64,000 nucleotides of DNA from Parietaria judaica (GCA_954871525.1 OX940864.1:8612001-8676000); one strand, 5' to 3'; positions 36,845 through 48,100 are shown, counted from the stretch's first letter. Numbers and translations are program-made. Notes: generated by a model not told the origin, from the sequence alone.

Positions 36845-38443
36845 GGGTAAACTCTGGCTAATGTACCCAAAGTTTACATTTTTTTAAATTTTGTACCCAA
36901 TGTTTTATTTTGCGGGCTAAAATACCCAATGTTACTTCTGTTAGAAATTTACGTTCAGCTCCGTTATTTATCGTTAAATTCGCCACACAAGCTGCCACGT
37001 AGGCTGCCACGTCATGCCTTGAATTTGCCACGTCACCCAAAGTTGTGAATTCCGGCTAATGTATCCAAAGTTTGCATTTTTTTAAATTTTGTACCCAATG
37101 TTTTATTTTGCGGGCTAAACCCTAAAATCCAACCTCAGCTTCTTTCTTATTCTTCTTCATCATCCTTCTATTCTCTCTTTCTCGTATGGCAAGACACTGC
37201 TATTTTTTTTATGGCAAGGCTTTGTTATTTTTTTGTCGCATGAAATAAGTTGACATACAATAAATAAACGATACTGACTAGACAAACGACATACAAATTC
37301 CAAAGAAAATGTAAACATAAAATTGATAGATTTCAACTTCCAAAACACAGATTTTAGTAACATAATAGCAAGTTCCACCAGTCAATCATAATAACAAAAT
37401 ATCTTACTTTCCAAAATACCAAGTTTACCTAATACCAAATTCCACCAGATCACAAGTTCCAAAAGGAGTAGGGTAATACCACTTCCTACCTAAATACCAC
37501 ATCATAAGTTTCAAAATACGAAATAATAACGACCATATTAAATAGCACTAAGGCTGAGAACTAAAATCCTGAGATGGTTGAGGAGCTGATCCGGAAGGGT
37601 TCTGCGATGCCCCTTCCGCTGCCTCTCTCCCCCGGTGCAAAGCCTTGCGTTGTTTCCTCTTTAAAGATTCGCCAGTCATGTTCTCTTTGGGGGGGCGTCC
37701 CACTCGTTTTGGTATTCGAACCTACAAGTAAAATATATCAATAAAACTAATTTTATGATTAAAATTGATATGAAATTAACCTGAATAATTGACGGATTCT
37801 TGCACGTTCTCCGAGAGTGTCCCGACTGTCTACAGTTTCCGCATCGGTTGAGTTGACCAACTCTGGATGCCTTAGTTGGTCCGTGGCTAATAACTTCACC
37901 AAATTCTCTTCTTCTTTTTGTCTTTGGGCGCCCTGGCATCGGTGTGGAAAAGGGTGGCAAGATGACATTTTCTCCGCATCCCGGCCATTTGTCCGGTGAA
38001 GTCATTGGTGCAATCACTCCGGCATATTGCGCAGCAAAAACAGGCTGCTTGTACAGATCGTCGATGTAGTCATAAATGTTAAATTCTCCTTCCCAAATTG
38101 CCGACAATGCATGAGAACACGGAATTCCAGTGAGTTGCCAACCTCGACAAGTACACTCCCTGGAAGTCAAGTTCACTGAAAATGACTCCTTGCCTTTGTA
38201 CGTAACCTGAACAATGTAAACGACAATGTTAGTCGTATAATGATACAATTAGTTAACGTGGCAAATTCAAGGCACGACGTGGCACCCTACGTGGCAGCTT
38301 GTGTGGCGAATTTGACAATAAATAACGGAATTGACGTAAATTTCTAACAGAAGTAACATTGGGTATTTTAGCCCGCAAAATAAAACATTGGGTACAAAAT
38401 TTAAAAAAATGTAAACTTTGGGTACATTAGCCGGAGTTTACCC
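36845..38443 (-). mobile_element. Mutator-like element (MULE), 1.6 kb, with transposase 3' end
   Basis: Terminal inverted repeats of about 188 bp (36845-37033 and 38256-38443) begin GGGTAAACTCTGGCTAATG. The exact 9-bp duplication GACACTATA flanks both ends (36836-36844 and 38444-38452). Part of the left repeat is present a second time inside, at about 37047-37120. The element carries the C-terminal end of a MuDR-type transposase gene on the minus strand, so it is a deletion derivative needing outside transposase. Confidence 0.95.
37539..38206 (-). pseudogene. C-terminal end of MuDR-type transposase
   Basis: Two exon-like parts: 38206-37781 (after TTCAG, before GTTAAT) and 37721-37539 (after TTGTAG), in frame with each other and ending in TAA. 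The first has a SWIM zinc finger (CTCRGW...IPCSHALSAI) and a zinc knuckle CGNCRQSGHSRRTC, the usual order in MURA proteins. The second begins VRIPKRVGRPPKEN, an AT-hook-like basic motif. The N-terminal DNA-binding and DDE catalytic regions are missing, so it cannot work alone. Confidence 0.88.
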
Positions 38444-38705
38444 GACACTATAACACTATATGTATACGTAAACTAATAATAATCATATACATTAACAGCT
38501 AAATTTTTTAAAATCAATAAAAAAATTGCCTGATAGAATTATAGTACCGACACATAAAAATTCAATTTTTATTTTTATTTGATCGAATCCGACCAATTGA
38601 TTAAGTTAAATCATTTAACTACATAAATACTTCAATTACACTAATAGGTTATATTAAATAGAGCTTTTTGTGGAAAAAGTCCTATGAACTATATGAAGTA
38701 TGAAA

Positions 38706-39161
38706 GGGTTAATGAAAAATACCCAAAGTTTGGTCAAAGAACCCCTCGTGTACCCAAAGTTTAAAAGTGGTGGCAAAAATACTCAAAGTCGTATTTGGGG
38801 AGTTGACCACTCCATTCTTGTAACGCCATTAACTTACCCGTTAACTCTAGCCACGTGGACAAACGTGGGTTGCTGACATAACAATTTTTGCCACGTGGAT
38901 GAGCCTACATCAGCCTCGTTTATGACAAAACAACGAATTAAACCCCTAATTAATACTATTTAATACAACTAATTAAACCCCTAATGATTACACTTAACAA
39001 AACAGATTTGTCCACGTAGCCAGAGTTGATGGGTAAGTTAACGGCGTTACGAGAGTGGAGTCGTCAACTCCCCAAATATGTATTTTTGCCACCTCTTTTA
39101 AACTTTGGGTACACGAGGGATTCTTTGACTAAACTTTGGGTATTTTCGCCGTCATTAACCC
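38706..39161. mobile_element. MULE-type MITE, GGGTTAATGA family, copy 1
   Basis: Long inverted repeats running inward from GGGTTAATGA and CGTCATTAACCC, including ACCCAAAGTTTGGTCAAAGA and its complement. It is the same family as 53639-54106 and 54704-55134, which have exact 9-bp duplications; the flanks here (AGTATGAAA, TAAAATATG) no longer match. The left end lacks a few bases of the usual ACGGCAAAAATA. No coding capacity. Confidence 0.75.
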
Positions 39162-39300
39162 TAAAATATGCAAAAGTTTGTGGCATATTTTTAAGTGTTT
39201 TTTTTTTTTTTTGCGGCAATAAAACTTGATGATAAACTGATAAGAGAGTGATTTAGTTATATATGTATATATATATATAAACTGATAAGAGAGTGATTTA

Positions 39301-39301
<1 letters not shown>

Positions 39302-39352
<51 letters not shown>
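39302..39352. repeat. (TA)n microsatellite
   Basis: About 50 bases of uninterrupted TA, just left of the hAT-type element. Short frames on both strands here follow from the repeat. Confidence 0.9.
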
Positions 39353-39355
<3 letters not shown>

Positions 39356-39405
39356 GGCCCATGCATGTGTCAATCGGTGCTCTCTCTCTACGGAAGTATG
39401 GCTAT

Positions 39406-40066
39406 TAGGGGTGAAAATAAAACCCGAAAACCGGGTAAAAATCTGAATCCGAGTCCGTATCCGGATTTAAAACCCGAATCCGAATCCGGATTCCGGATCC
39501 GGGTACCCGTACCCGGTTTTAAAACCGGGTTCGGGTACCGGGTATTGAAATCGTAGAAACCGGGTACCCGGTACCCGGTTTAATACCCGATTTTTTTTAA
39601 TTATTTTATTTTCCTTTAATTTTATTTAATTATTTTTATCTCATGTTTATTTGACTTGTAATACCTTTTTTTATTATTGTCATATCATATGTTTACAATT
39701 GATGTTGATGATGCTTGATGCGCGGAACGAAAAAATGATGGCGGAAACGAAAAAAAAAAACCGCGAGACTATGTTTTTTTATGCATTTTAATTTTAAGAC
39801 AATGGATATATGTTTTTATTTATGAGACAATTTTTATTTTGAGATAATATATTTAAAAAAAATTAAAAAAACAAACGGATCCGGGTATAAACCCGGATCC
39901 GGTTGAAAACCCGAATCCGATATTCAAAACCAGGTACCGGATCCGGGTATCAAAAATTAGATACCCGGATTTCGGGTACCGGGTATCAATCTTTAAATAC
40001 CCGGTTTTCGGATCCGGGTACCGGGTGCCTAAAAAAAACCGGGTACCCGACCCGGTTTCACCCATA
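39406..40066. mobile_element. hAT-type non-autonomous element, TAGGGGTGAAA family, copy 2
   Basis: Begins TAGGGGTGAAA and ends TTTCACCCATA, with an exact 8-bp duplication ATGGCTAT on both sides (39398-39405 and 40067-40074). It is 661 bp, with GGTACCCGG/GGATCCGG palindrome arrays at both ends and an AT-rich middle. This copy and the one at 26659-27323 show the short form of the family, without the host-gene insert of 51822-53303. Confidence 0.9.
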
Positions 40067-40074
40067 ATGGCTAT

Positions 40075-40733
40075 GTAATATCTATCTGGATACTAATGTT
40101 GAAGACGTGCTTCTAATCCAGTGAGTGAAGCTCATCACAATGAATAATTGAGATGACACTGATGAGTTGGCGTATACACATTACACACTCGATGTATGTA
40201 ATGTGTCAAGATAATCTCGAGGGTGTCACTCAACGATTTGCGGGAATAAAATAACAATTATATTGCAGGATTGGTTGAGATTTTGCAGGGACAATGATTT
40301 ACGAATACTTAATGATCGATTGAATCGATGTATAATTTCCACGTAGAATTAATAAAAGATATTGGAGAGTTTTTTTATTTTTTATTTTTGAATGAAAAGA
40401 TGTTGGAGAGTTTTCGAGCCTGGTGGTTGATAAATTTTTTGTACATGCACATGCTATGAAAGAGTGGGTTATTGTTTGGACATTCTGTCGTTTTTCAAAT
40501 TGAAAGCAAACATCACATGCATGTATGTTATTATATATTGGCTATTTTCTTGCTTCTACGTATTGGAAGTTGCAACTGCAGAATATATAATTAATTTTAG
40601 TCCGCAAATCTTAAATGATTTGGTGTGATTTCCATTTAATTACCAGATCATGTATGATTCAAGTAATATTATTGATGATTAGTCAACTATATATGAGACA
40701 GACGGATTGTTACATATCTAAGCAAAAATGAGC

Positions 40734-40786
<53 letters not shown>

Positions 40787-40950
40787 TATGGAAGATACAA
40801 TTGGAGTATTTTTCATATTGATCACTCTTTTATAACCTAGTACCATGAAGTTTTGACGTTCTACATTTGTAGGAAAAGGTGCGAGTTCATGTCGTCACAT
40901 GTCATGTCAAAAGTATGATGTGGCGACGGATGTTATAACATTCAGAAAGG
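40075..40950. other. Intergenic DNA with (TA)n tract
   Basis: No gene seen. A TA microsatellite of about 48 bases lies at 40738-40785. Confidence 0.4.
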
Positions 40951-41438
40951 AGACTACTACAAATAGTAGCTTGCACAATGGATTTTTTGTGTTGTTTAAA
41001 GTTTACACAACGGAAAAAAACCGTTGCTTTATGCAACGTTGCGCAATCTTGCACAACGGAAATTAATTCCGTTGTGCAAACTCAAGTTTAGACAACAGTT
41101 TTTAACTGTTGTGCAAAGTCCTCGAATAATTACAAAAAAAAATTCAGAAAATTTTTCCCAAAAAAATTTAGAAAAAAATTTTCTAAATTTTTTTCTTCAT
41201 TAATATTCGTATTAATTGTTCATTTCACCATACAACGTCTAAATTTGTAATAGAAATTGTATAAACCCACGAGAAAGCCAACACTATTACTTAGTATATG
41301 TACAACTTCATATCTTTGATTAGTAATATATAAAATGATAAACATGTTTTTCTTTAACATTATATAAATGTAAACAATCATAAAGTTTTACAGAAAAATA
41401 AATAGAGCAAAATCATAGATTACTCGAGAGAGTTAGAA

Positions 41439-41441
<3 letters not shown>

Positions 41442-41504
<63 letters not shown>
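41442..41504. repeat. (TA)n microsatellite inside the CACTA-like element
   Basis: About 62 bases of uninterrupted TA. Confidence 0.9.
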
Positions 41505-41506
<2 letters not shown>

Positions 41507-42054
41507 ACTTAAGTTTCGGAGAAAGTTTGAATCCTAGCAGTCAAAAGACCTCCAAACTGAAACGCAACAACAACAAAGATAGATCAATGCTAAACCTGTT
41601 ATGAAATCGCCATTTGCTATCTTATTCGGAGAAATAACCAGTTCGTACACTGCGAGGAATCAAATGTCCAAAAATACTCAAAATATTAAAACTTATTAAA
41701 CAGTCCCCATAAATGATTTAAGCACAGCCAAGAGCCTCTCTATATATAATTACCTGATACAGAATCCAGTGCTAACAAGTCATAATCCGAAATAACATCC
41801 ACCTATAAACACAAGGTCACAAAAATATATGACAAATATTTTAAAGTTTGAACAAAGAATAAAATCAGCGGCATTATTATTATATATATACATATCATAC
41901 CATCTTTCGGTCATCATCGATCAAAGAAAAACCAGTACTGATCCTCACTCTCACAAGCTTCTGAATTGATGCAGCAATAACGAAAATAGAAACATGAGTC
42001 AAAGCTAACTATAAATTATATAAATATGTATGAATGTATATGTACATCTGTGAG

Positions 42055-42537
42055 TCATCGACGGAAACCGATTTGGTCGAATCTCTTTTTATTCGGATCA
42101 TCGAATTTTAATACCATAAACATATGATTCGTAATGAAAAAAATCATTTCTTTCAAAACCGTACCGAAATTGCGGAAATCGATTCGGTCGAATATCCGAT
42201 GATTCGAATCATCGAGCTTTCCTTTGATTAGATTTGATGAACGAGACCCGGTCGCTTCTGAAGAACTTGGTAATATTGTCCCACGAAGTAAGGCCGTGTC
42301 GAACGTCCCCTTCCCGAGAACCTCCGCCGACGCCCTCAGATTCAAAAACTTCTTCTCTTGTATCCGCTGTAAAACTCCGTGGCTTAACTTAGAATCGAAC
42401 TCAGATCTGAAAAGAAAGTTATTCTGGAAGAGGGGGATAGTGGTGAGTGAGGGAGAGGGAGAGGGCGGAGCGATCAAGAGCATAAGCGTCACCGAGAAGA
42501 GCAGCGGAGCGAAGAGACGAGCGTTGGAGTTAGGCAA
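42055..42537 (-). CDS. Chimeric open frame in the CACTA-like element: signal-like start plus kinase-loop fragment
   Basis: A 160-residue frame. Residues 1-30 resemble a secretion signal (basic start, then LFAPLLFSVTLMLLIA). Further on it contains LRASAEVLGKGTFDTA (about 42291-42339), nearly the segment LRASAEVLGKGTFGTA that opens the kinase domain of LRR receptor kinases of the RLK902/RKL1 kind, including the glycine-rich loop. After this the resemblance stops and the rest (NLIKGKLDDSN to the end) is unrecognised. It holds no complete domain. Upstream on the minus strand is CT-rich 5' UTR-like DNA. Most likely it is a transposon-made chimera of two or more host pieces; expression and function are unknown. 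Confidence 0.55.
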   Translation of the reverse strand: MPNSNARLFAPLLFSVTLMLLIAPPSPSPSLTTIPLFQNNFLFRSEFDSKLSHGVLQRIQEKKFLNLRASAEVLGKGTFDTALLRGTILPSSSEATGSRSSNLIKGKLDDSNHRIFDRIDFRNFGTVLKEMIFFITNHMFMVLKFDDPNKKRFDQIGFRR

Positions 42538-43064
42538 GTTGTGTGAGGCAGAGAGAAGAGCGAGGGAGAGATTAGAGATTTAGGGCAAAGTGTGGAAAGA
42601 AAGAGGATGATGAGAAGAAAGGAAAGAGTTCGACGATCTGGGTTTTTTTTATTTTAAATTAATTTGAGATTCCGGCCTAGGCCGTCTTATTGTGGCCGCG
42701 GCTAAATTTAAAAAGAGCAAAATGACATCAAATAGACGACGTCATATACACCCAAATAGCCTAAAGATAATATTAGCCACAGCGTAAAAACCACGGCCGC
42801 GGCCAACGGTAAAAAATTACACATTTTAAACGACAGTGAGAAAAATATGTTGCGAAAAAATATGTCGCTGCAGCCATATGGATCTAGCCGCGGCTAACGG
42901 GATTTTACACAACAGTTTTCTAAAAATGTTGTGTAAAAGTGGTCTTCTTAACATTTTGCACAACAGTGTTCGAAAAACTGTTGGGCAAGCATTCTTTGCA
43001 CAAGATAAATAAGTAAACGTTGTTTAACAACCATTGTGTATTCCACTATTTGTAGTAGACTAGT

Positions 43065-43410
43065 AGTGTTTATGTTTATGTCATTTGAATTATCACGTAC
43101 AATAGTTAATCTTTTAGTAATCTTTTGGTAAAAAAAAAAAAAAGCATTGTGTTAATTAAGTATCCACATTGTATTTTTCTTGACTACATTAACAAATATG
43201 AAATATCCCAAACTGAATCACCCAAAATGAGAGCCTTATTATAGGTTGATGGAGGATCAAAGCAAGTAAAAGGATAAATAGATACGAAATTAAAAAAAAA
43301 GGTAGTAACGTCGCAATTGTTAGACTTTCTAATAAAATCAAAGCTAGAATATATAACAATAGAAGTTTAGATCAAGGATAGCTTCAACAAGGATTTTTTT
43401 TTTTTTTTTA
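43065..43410. other. Short intergenic stretch
   Basis: AT-rich, nothing recognised. Confidence 0.35.
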
Positions 43411-43641
43411 GCGAAAGTTGCCAAACTCTTATTTTGTGTATTCCGTCATATTTTCGTCCAGAAACGCGCCACATGTTATGTTTTTAAACCCATTAAATAT
43501 ACCATTATTTATCATTGATAAATCAGTTTATTTTTTTTTAATAAAAATATTATATTTAATGGGTTTAAAAACATGACACGTGACGCGGTTCGGGTGGAAA
43601 CATGACGGAATACACAAAATAAGAGTTTGGCAACTTTCTCC
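43411..43641. mobile_element. Hairpin MITE of about 230 bp
   Basis: Nearly the whole stretch is one imperfect palindrome. GTTGCCAAACTCTTATTTTG at the left returns as its complement at the right, and the arms continue through TTTTTAAACCCATTAAATAT and its complement to a short AT-rich loop. T-runs and A-runs outside (about 43394-43409 and 43645-43657) extend the stem. The target duplication could not be read. No coding capacity. Confidence 0.75.
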
Positions 43642-43659
43642 ACAAAAAAAAAAAAAAGA

Positions 43660-44629
43660 AACTTAACGTCAACTTTTCAAACACTTGGGTACTTATGCCA
43701 CTATTTTCCCATATTTAATTAATAATTATTAATGACATATCAATAAGTATATATTCACATTTATCATATCACATTTATCATATTTAAAGAAAACTCACGC
43801 TGAAAATTTATACATTGATTAATATAATTAATTATTCCATAACTGTCTGGCCTGAGTTTTGGATATATAAATATATCTTCACATTTAACAAATCTTATCT
43901 CCTTCAAAAAATAAAAATAAAAAATCATATCTTATCCCGAGCAAAGCTAATTAACTCTGCCTAATTAGGGCTTATAATTGACAGTTTGACACCCTACCTT
44001 ATTTTATATATAAATATATAAAAGAAGATACTACTTATGTATATATAAATGTGTATGAACTATGAAGTAGCAGTGTCCGATAAAAAATAATAATAATAAT
44101 AATAATAAATATTATCTGAAGCGTAGATAAGCAAAATGCAGCTGAAAATATTATCTGAATCCTTTTCTGAAGAGTTTGAAACTTTTCTAGGTTTTCAAAA
44201 TCGACTTGTTAAGACATATTTTCTTGTTTTAGCTAGTTTTATATGAGGTAAACGTAAAAAGATCGGAAAGTAAAACGAGCGCGGAAAAAATGAAGAGGAC
44301 ATATATTTTTTTCTAACGCAATTCGGACTGATTACAAATAAAAAAGAGGATTATAGTCCTGTCAAGGCGAAAGCGAAAAATTCAAATCGAGAAAAGAAAT
44401 AGGAAAATAACATGAAAGCGAGCACATATAAACTAAAAAGTTCAAAACACGCGGAAGGCCGTCTGGATGTAGTTATCATCGGAAAACTCATGGTGAAAAC
44501 TTTCCGCCTTTCTAAAGTTAGGGCATGCGTGCGTGGACGTCTCTCAAAGCGCTCCAAGCGTAGTAGGTCCTCATAATTATCTCTACCCAATTGAACTTTT
44601 GAAAAGACATTGGTTTTCTTCTACAACAA
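43660..44629. other. Intergenic DNA upstream of the BAHD gene
   Basis: AT-rich with a short (AAT)n tract near 44089-44107. No gene supported; it probably contains the BAHD promoter. Confidence 0.4.
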
Positions 44630-44635
44630 TATAAA
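44630..44635 (+). promoter_or_regulatory. Possible TATA box of the BAHD gene
   Basis: TATAAA lies about 88 bases before the chosen start codon (44723), a reasonable spacing for a TATA box plus a short 5' UTR. Position only. Confidence 0.35.
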
Positions 44636-44722
44636 ATGTGGCAAAGCAACCAAGCTCTATCATACAAGATATCTTTTGTTTGTTTGTTAGTCCTGGTATA
44701 TTGTGCTTTGAGGGATTTGTCA

Positions 44723-46030
44723 ATGGAGAATAAGAAGAAGAGAGTTGAAATAATCTCCACAACGATCATAAGGCCATCGTCTCCAACACCACACCACAAG
44801 AGACACCTTAAACTCTCTCTCTTTGACCAGACACTCTCCAGAATATTCGCACCTGTGATTTTCTTCTACAACGCTCACACAGACAGACCATCATTGACCA
44901 TCTTGTCCCTCCAAAACTCACTGTCCAAAGCTTTGGAGCTCTTTTACCCTTTCGCTGGACAGCTCGACGAAAGCCTCACTTTCGTCGATTGCAACGACTA
45001 CGGAGCTTACTTCCTCGAAGCCGAATTCGGTTCCAAGCTTTCCGATTTCCTCCGAAATCCAAACCCCAGAACTGTCTTCGAACTCCTTCCCTTATCCAAT
45101 CCAATAACTACAAGCGAAGCCACGAGAAACAATATCATCACGCTCGTGAAAGTCACCACGTTTTCGTGCGGTGGAATCGCTATTGCCATTCAAGTGTCTC
45201 ACAAGATCTCTGACGGTTACTCCGTTTCCTTCTTCGCCAAAACATGGACAGCGATTTCTTCGGGGAAACGTGACGTGGCACCGCCGGTTTTCCCGGGTGC
45301 AGCTCTCCTTCCGCCACTAGTATTTCCAATCAAACGCATCGCTCCTTACCCGCAAGTCCCTCTAAGGTCGGAAAGGTTCGTCTTCAGCGCCGAAAAATTA
45401 ACAAATCTGAAGAAAAAAGTTCAAGAAAACGGCGGCGTTGACTTTCGCCCCTCAACCCTAGAAGCAGTCTCGTCCCTTCTCTTCAACTGCGTAGCCGAAG
45501 CTTCTGGAGACGCTGGATTTATACAGATGGTCAACCTGCGCAATAGGCTGACACCGTCGCTGCCCGAAAACTGTATCGGAAATTTCGCATGGTTTCTCAT
45601 TGTGTCCGACGGAAAAAACAGACGTGTAATGGAGCTTCATGAGATTGCGATGATCACAAGGAAAGGGCTTTCCGAGTTCTTCAGCCATTGCCGAGAAGAG
45701 AGGTTGAAAGGAGAAGCGCATGTGTCGATGGTTTCGCGATTCACAGCAGAAGAAGCCAAGCTAGCCATGGCGGGCATAAGGCTGTACTTGGCGTCGTTCG
45801 TGAGCTCCTTTCGCCTCTACGAAACGGATTTCGGGTGGGGAGATCCTGCATGGGTAACGGCACCGTTTTGCTACGACAAGCGTTTCCTGTTGATGCACTC
45901 GAAATCGGGCAAAGAAATCGAAGTCTGGGAAACTTTGGAAGAAACGTTCATGGCGAAGTTCGAGCGCAACGAAGAACTCCTCGCATATGTTTCCGTGAAC
46001 AGCGACGCACCGGCACATTGTCGTATGTGA
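44723..46030 (+). CDS. BAHD acyltransferase (vinorine synthase-like), intronless, intact
   Basis: Acyl-CoA-dependent O/N-acyltransferase of specialised metabolism, 435 residues. I chose the ATG at 44723 because MENKKKRVEIIS then aligns with the starts of the two sister genes; the frame stays open upstream to 44636, but that extension is absent from the others. Catalytic HKISD is at 160-164 after FSCGGIAIAIQVS, and DFGWG at 369-373 is followed by DPAWVTAP. VNLRNRLTPSLPENCIGN matches the family block. It ends in HCRM. It is closely related to the interrupted gene at 55683-62355 (both have IxPSSPTPxHKRxLKLSL and DFLRNP). The substrate is unknown. Nothing suggests damage, so it may be the working member of the pair. 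Confidence 0.94.
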   Translation: MENKKKRVEIISTTIIRPSSPTPHHKRHLKLSLFDQTLSRIFAPVIFFYNAHTDRPSLTILSLQNSLSKALELFYPFAGQLDESLTFVDCNDYGAYFLEAEFGSKLSDFLRNPNPRTVFELLPLSNPITTSEATRNNIITLVKVTTFSCGGIAIAIQVSHKISDGYSVSFFAKTWTAISSGKRDVAPPVFPGAALLPPLVFPIKRIAPYPQVPLRSERFVFSAEKLTNLKKKVQENGGVDFRPSTLEAVSSLLFNCVAEASGDAGFIQMVNLRNRLTPSLPENCIGNFAWFLIVSDGKNRRVMELHEIAMITRKGLSEFFSHCREERLKGEAHVSMVSRFTAEEAKLAMAGIRLYLASFVSSFRLYETDFGWGDPAWVTAPFCYDKRFLLMHSKSGKEIEVWETLEETFMAKFERNEELLAYVSVNSDAPAHCRM

Positions 46031-46179
46031 ATTTCAGATTTCATGGTGAGAATATACTGCAAATCATGTCGCTTTTTTTGGTTGATTTTACTTTCATGTA
46101 TCGTCATATATTATTTTTACTTTGATTTTTTATTTCATCAGTGTGGAGTCAATGCAATCTTTATCACAAATAAAGAGCC

Positions 46180-46363
46180 AATGTAGGTTAAAGTGTTTCG
46201 GGTATTTTGTAATCTTTGATATTTTATTTATATTATTATGAGCCTCGGTTCTTACTTTGTGCTTTTTGGGGTGCCAACCTAGTTGGGATTCAAATTCACT
46301 CAGCAAGATTTCGAGCCTCCATCTTTAACTAAAAAAAAAATGTAGGTTAAAGTGTTTCGGGTA
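46180..46363 (+). mobile_element. SINE-like insertion with 25-bp target duplication
   Basis: A 25-bp direct repeat starting AATGTAGGTTAAAGTG lies at 46180-46204 and 46339-46363. The 134 bp between end in an A-run, and contain a possible Pol III A box (ACCTAGTTGGG, about 46277) and B box (GATTTCGAGCC, about 46308). Direct repeats, an A-tail and tRNA-like promoter boxes are the SINE pattern. It lies about 150 bp after the BAHD stop codon, probably in the 3' UTR. The left AT-rich part before the boxes is unexplained. Confidence 0.65.
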
Positions 46364-47396
46364 ATCGTGTAATAGTCGTCCGACGTGTAATAATAAATAT
46401 ATATATACATATTATAAATAATGTGTAATATTTATATTAATATTGTTCCATGTGTAAATGAATTGCATGCATTAATAGTATATACACTACTACAAAAAGT
46501 GGTTTACACTTACAGGGTTTAAACGACAGGCATAATTGTATGTCGTGTAAAACATACTTAAAACGACAGGCATAATTATAATGTCGTTTTAACTTAGTTT
46601 AAACGACAGGCAAAATATAGTTGTCGTTTAAGGGAGTATACACGACATGCAAAACAACTGTCGTATCAATATAGTAAAAAAAAATTCAATGCCGCGGCAT
46701 CAATTTAGAAAGCCGCGGCTTTGTACGTTTGAACGACAGAGGTATGCTCTGTCGTATATAATATGTGTTTGAACGACAATCAATTTGCGTGTTGTTTAAA
46801 ATATGTCGTGGTAACCAGTAAATTTCGTGAAAATTAAACTACGCGCCCTTTTCTTATTTTCCGTCAGTTCTCCATTTTCTATTATTTGTTTATTTTTTAA
46901 TACTCGCCTCTGTGCTTCCTCCCGTGCGACCGCCATTTGTTTTAACCTAGAATCTCTTCTTCACGCGACTTGCCCTAACTCCCTCAGCTCTCTCTCCTCT
47001 CTCGCTCTCAATGAAGTATAGATCTCCGTAATTTAATTCGCGAACCGAAAGTTTTCCTCTTCATAGCTCAATCAGAACGTCTCCGACCAGGTTCTGTTTC
47101 GTTCTTTTTGCAGTTCTTCGTTTGTTTCTGAAATTCGTTACATTTGAAAATTAAGCACAAGTATCTGATTCGACGTATTGCGATTCAGACTGACTCTTTT
47201 TGTGTTTGTCGATGCTCAGTTCATATATTAACTGCTTATTGTTTGTGCAAAACTATGTATGAGTACGATCTGGTTCGTTGCTCGAAGAAATGATCGGTTT
47301 GGTGTTACTATGGTTTTGTTTTAAGGATGCAGTATTTGTTTTTTTTTTTTTTTTTTTTTTCTGAATTGAGAGTGTTTTCATTTTTGAAGCTCAAAG

Positions 47397-47559
47397 ATGG
47401 TGTGGTTTAATTAGTAGTAACATTTCTCTGGGGAACTTCGCAGATCTCGCCGTAGGAGCAGTGAATAAGCTTTTGGAGAGTGTCAAGAATATTATTGAGA
47501 AGAATTTTGATAAAGCTCTCGGATTCGAAGATAAAGAAAAGGCAGAATTCAGTGGCGAG
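47397..47559 (+). pseudogene. Captured first exon of a golgin candidate 5 (TMF)-like gene
   Basis: After ATG GTG TGG TTT (M-V-W-F) there is a small disruption, then one frame reads SNISLGNFADLAVGAVNK, then LLESVKNIIEKNFDKALGF, ending EFSGE at a GTAAGT donor (47560). This follows the N-terminus of plant golgin candidate 5, which as I recall runs MAWFSGKVSLGNF..DLAGAVNK and SVKNIEKNFDxALGF. The frame is broken after the fourth codon (TAG TAG TAA in frame), with small in-frame additions. It is a fragment inside a CACTA element, preceded by a 5' UTR-like leader and intron-like DNA (about 46820-47396). Confidence 0.75.
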
Positions 47560-48100
47560 GTAAGTTAAATTCATATCCACACAAACGTATTAGGCATTGC
47601 ACTATTACCTTACATTTGTAAGACTGAATTGAAAGTACATTTTTTTTTAATTTAGATGGGTAAGGAAGATGGGAGGTTCTTGATTAAGTTGTTGGTTTTA
47701 TGTTTGTTTCATTTCATGTATATTTTTTATCTTTGTATTTTTTTACTGTAGAAACTTGTGCATCTATCAGAGAAAACCAAGTGACGATAGTTGAAACTTT
47801 GAGGGAGGAATACCACCTGAGAGAGAAAACCATGTGAAGATTAATTCATTAAATATGTGAGTCTTGCGAATCTTTTGGTTCTTATTGAACAAGTTTTTGC
47901 TCTCGTGTTATTTTTTTCTTCAATTAATTTATAGTTGTCGAGTCGAGTCATGAATTGCTCGGGTTATATGGACTTTTTCTGATAGATGTAAGACATCTTT
48001 TCTCCATCGTTCTGTCACCGACCACTCATGAGACAAGTAACACATCTTGATTTTTTATCTGTATATTGATTGTACTAACATTATGTCTTTATTCGGTATG

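Larger units (their letters stand above)
40955..43057 (-). mobile_element. CACTA-like non-autonomous element carrying host-gene fragments
   Basis: The termini TACTACAAATAGT and its exact complement are 13 bp long and continue imperfectly, both reaching CACAATGG. A candidate 3-bp duplication GAC lies at 40952-40954 and 43058-43060. Subterminal DNA at both ends holds repeated hairpin units such as CACAACGG/CCGTTGTG and CACAACAGTT. The right subterminal region has CCGCGGC motifs also seen in the element at 46485-49572, so the two seem related. There is no transposase; the middle contains an open frame on the minus strand with captured sequence. Confidence 0.75.

Noticed and set aside
38706..39161. 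Exact 9-bp target duplication for MITE copy 1
   Set aside because: Flanks AGTATGAAA and TAAAATATG do not match; family membership rests on the termini only.
44636..44722. In-frame upstream extension of the BAHD gene with a hydrophobic stretch resembling a signal peptide
   Set aside because: BAHD enzymes are cytosolic, the sister genes start at the position equivalent to 44723, and a TATA-like box overlaps the extension.
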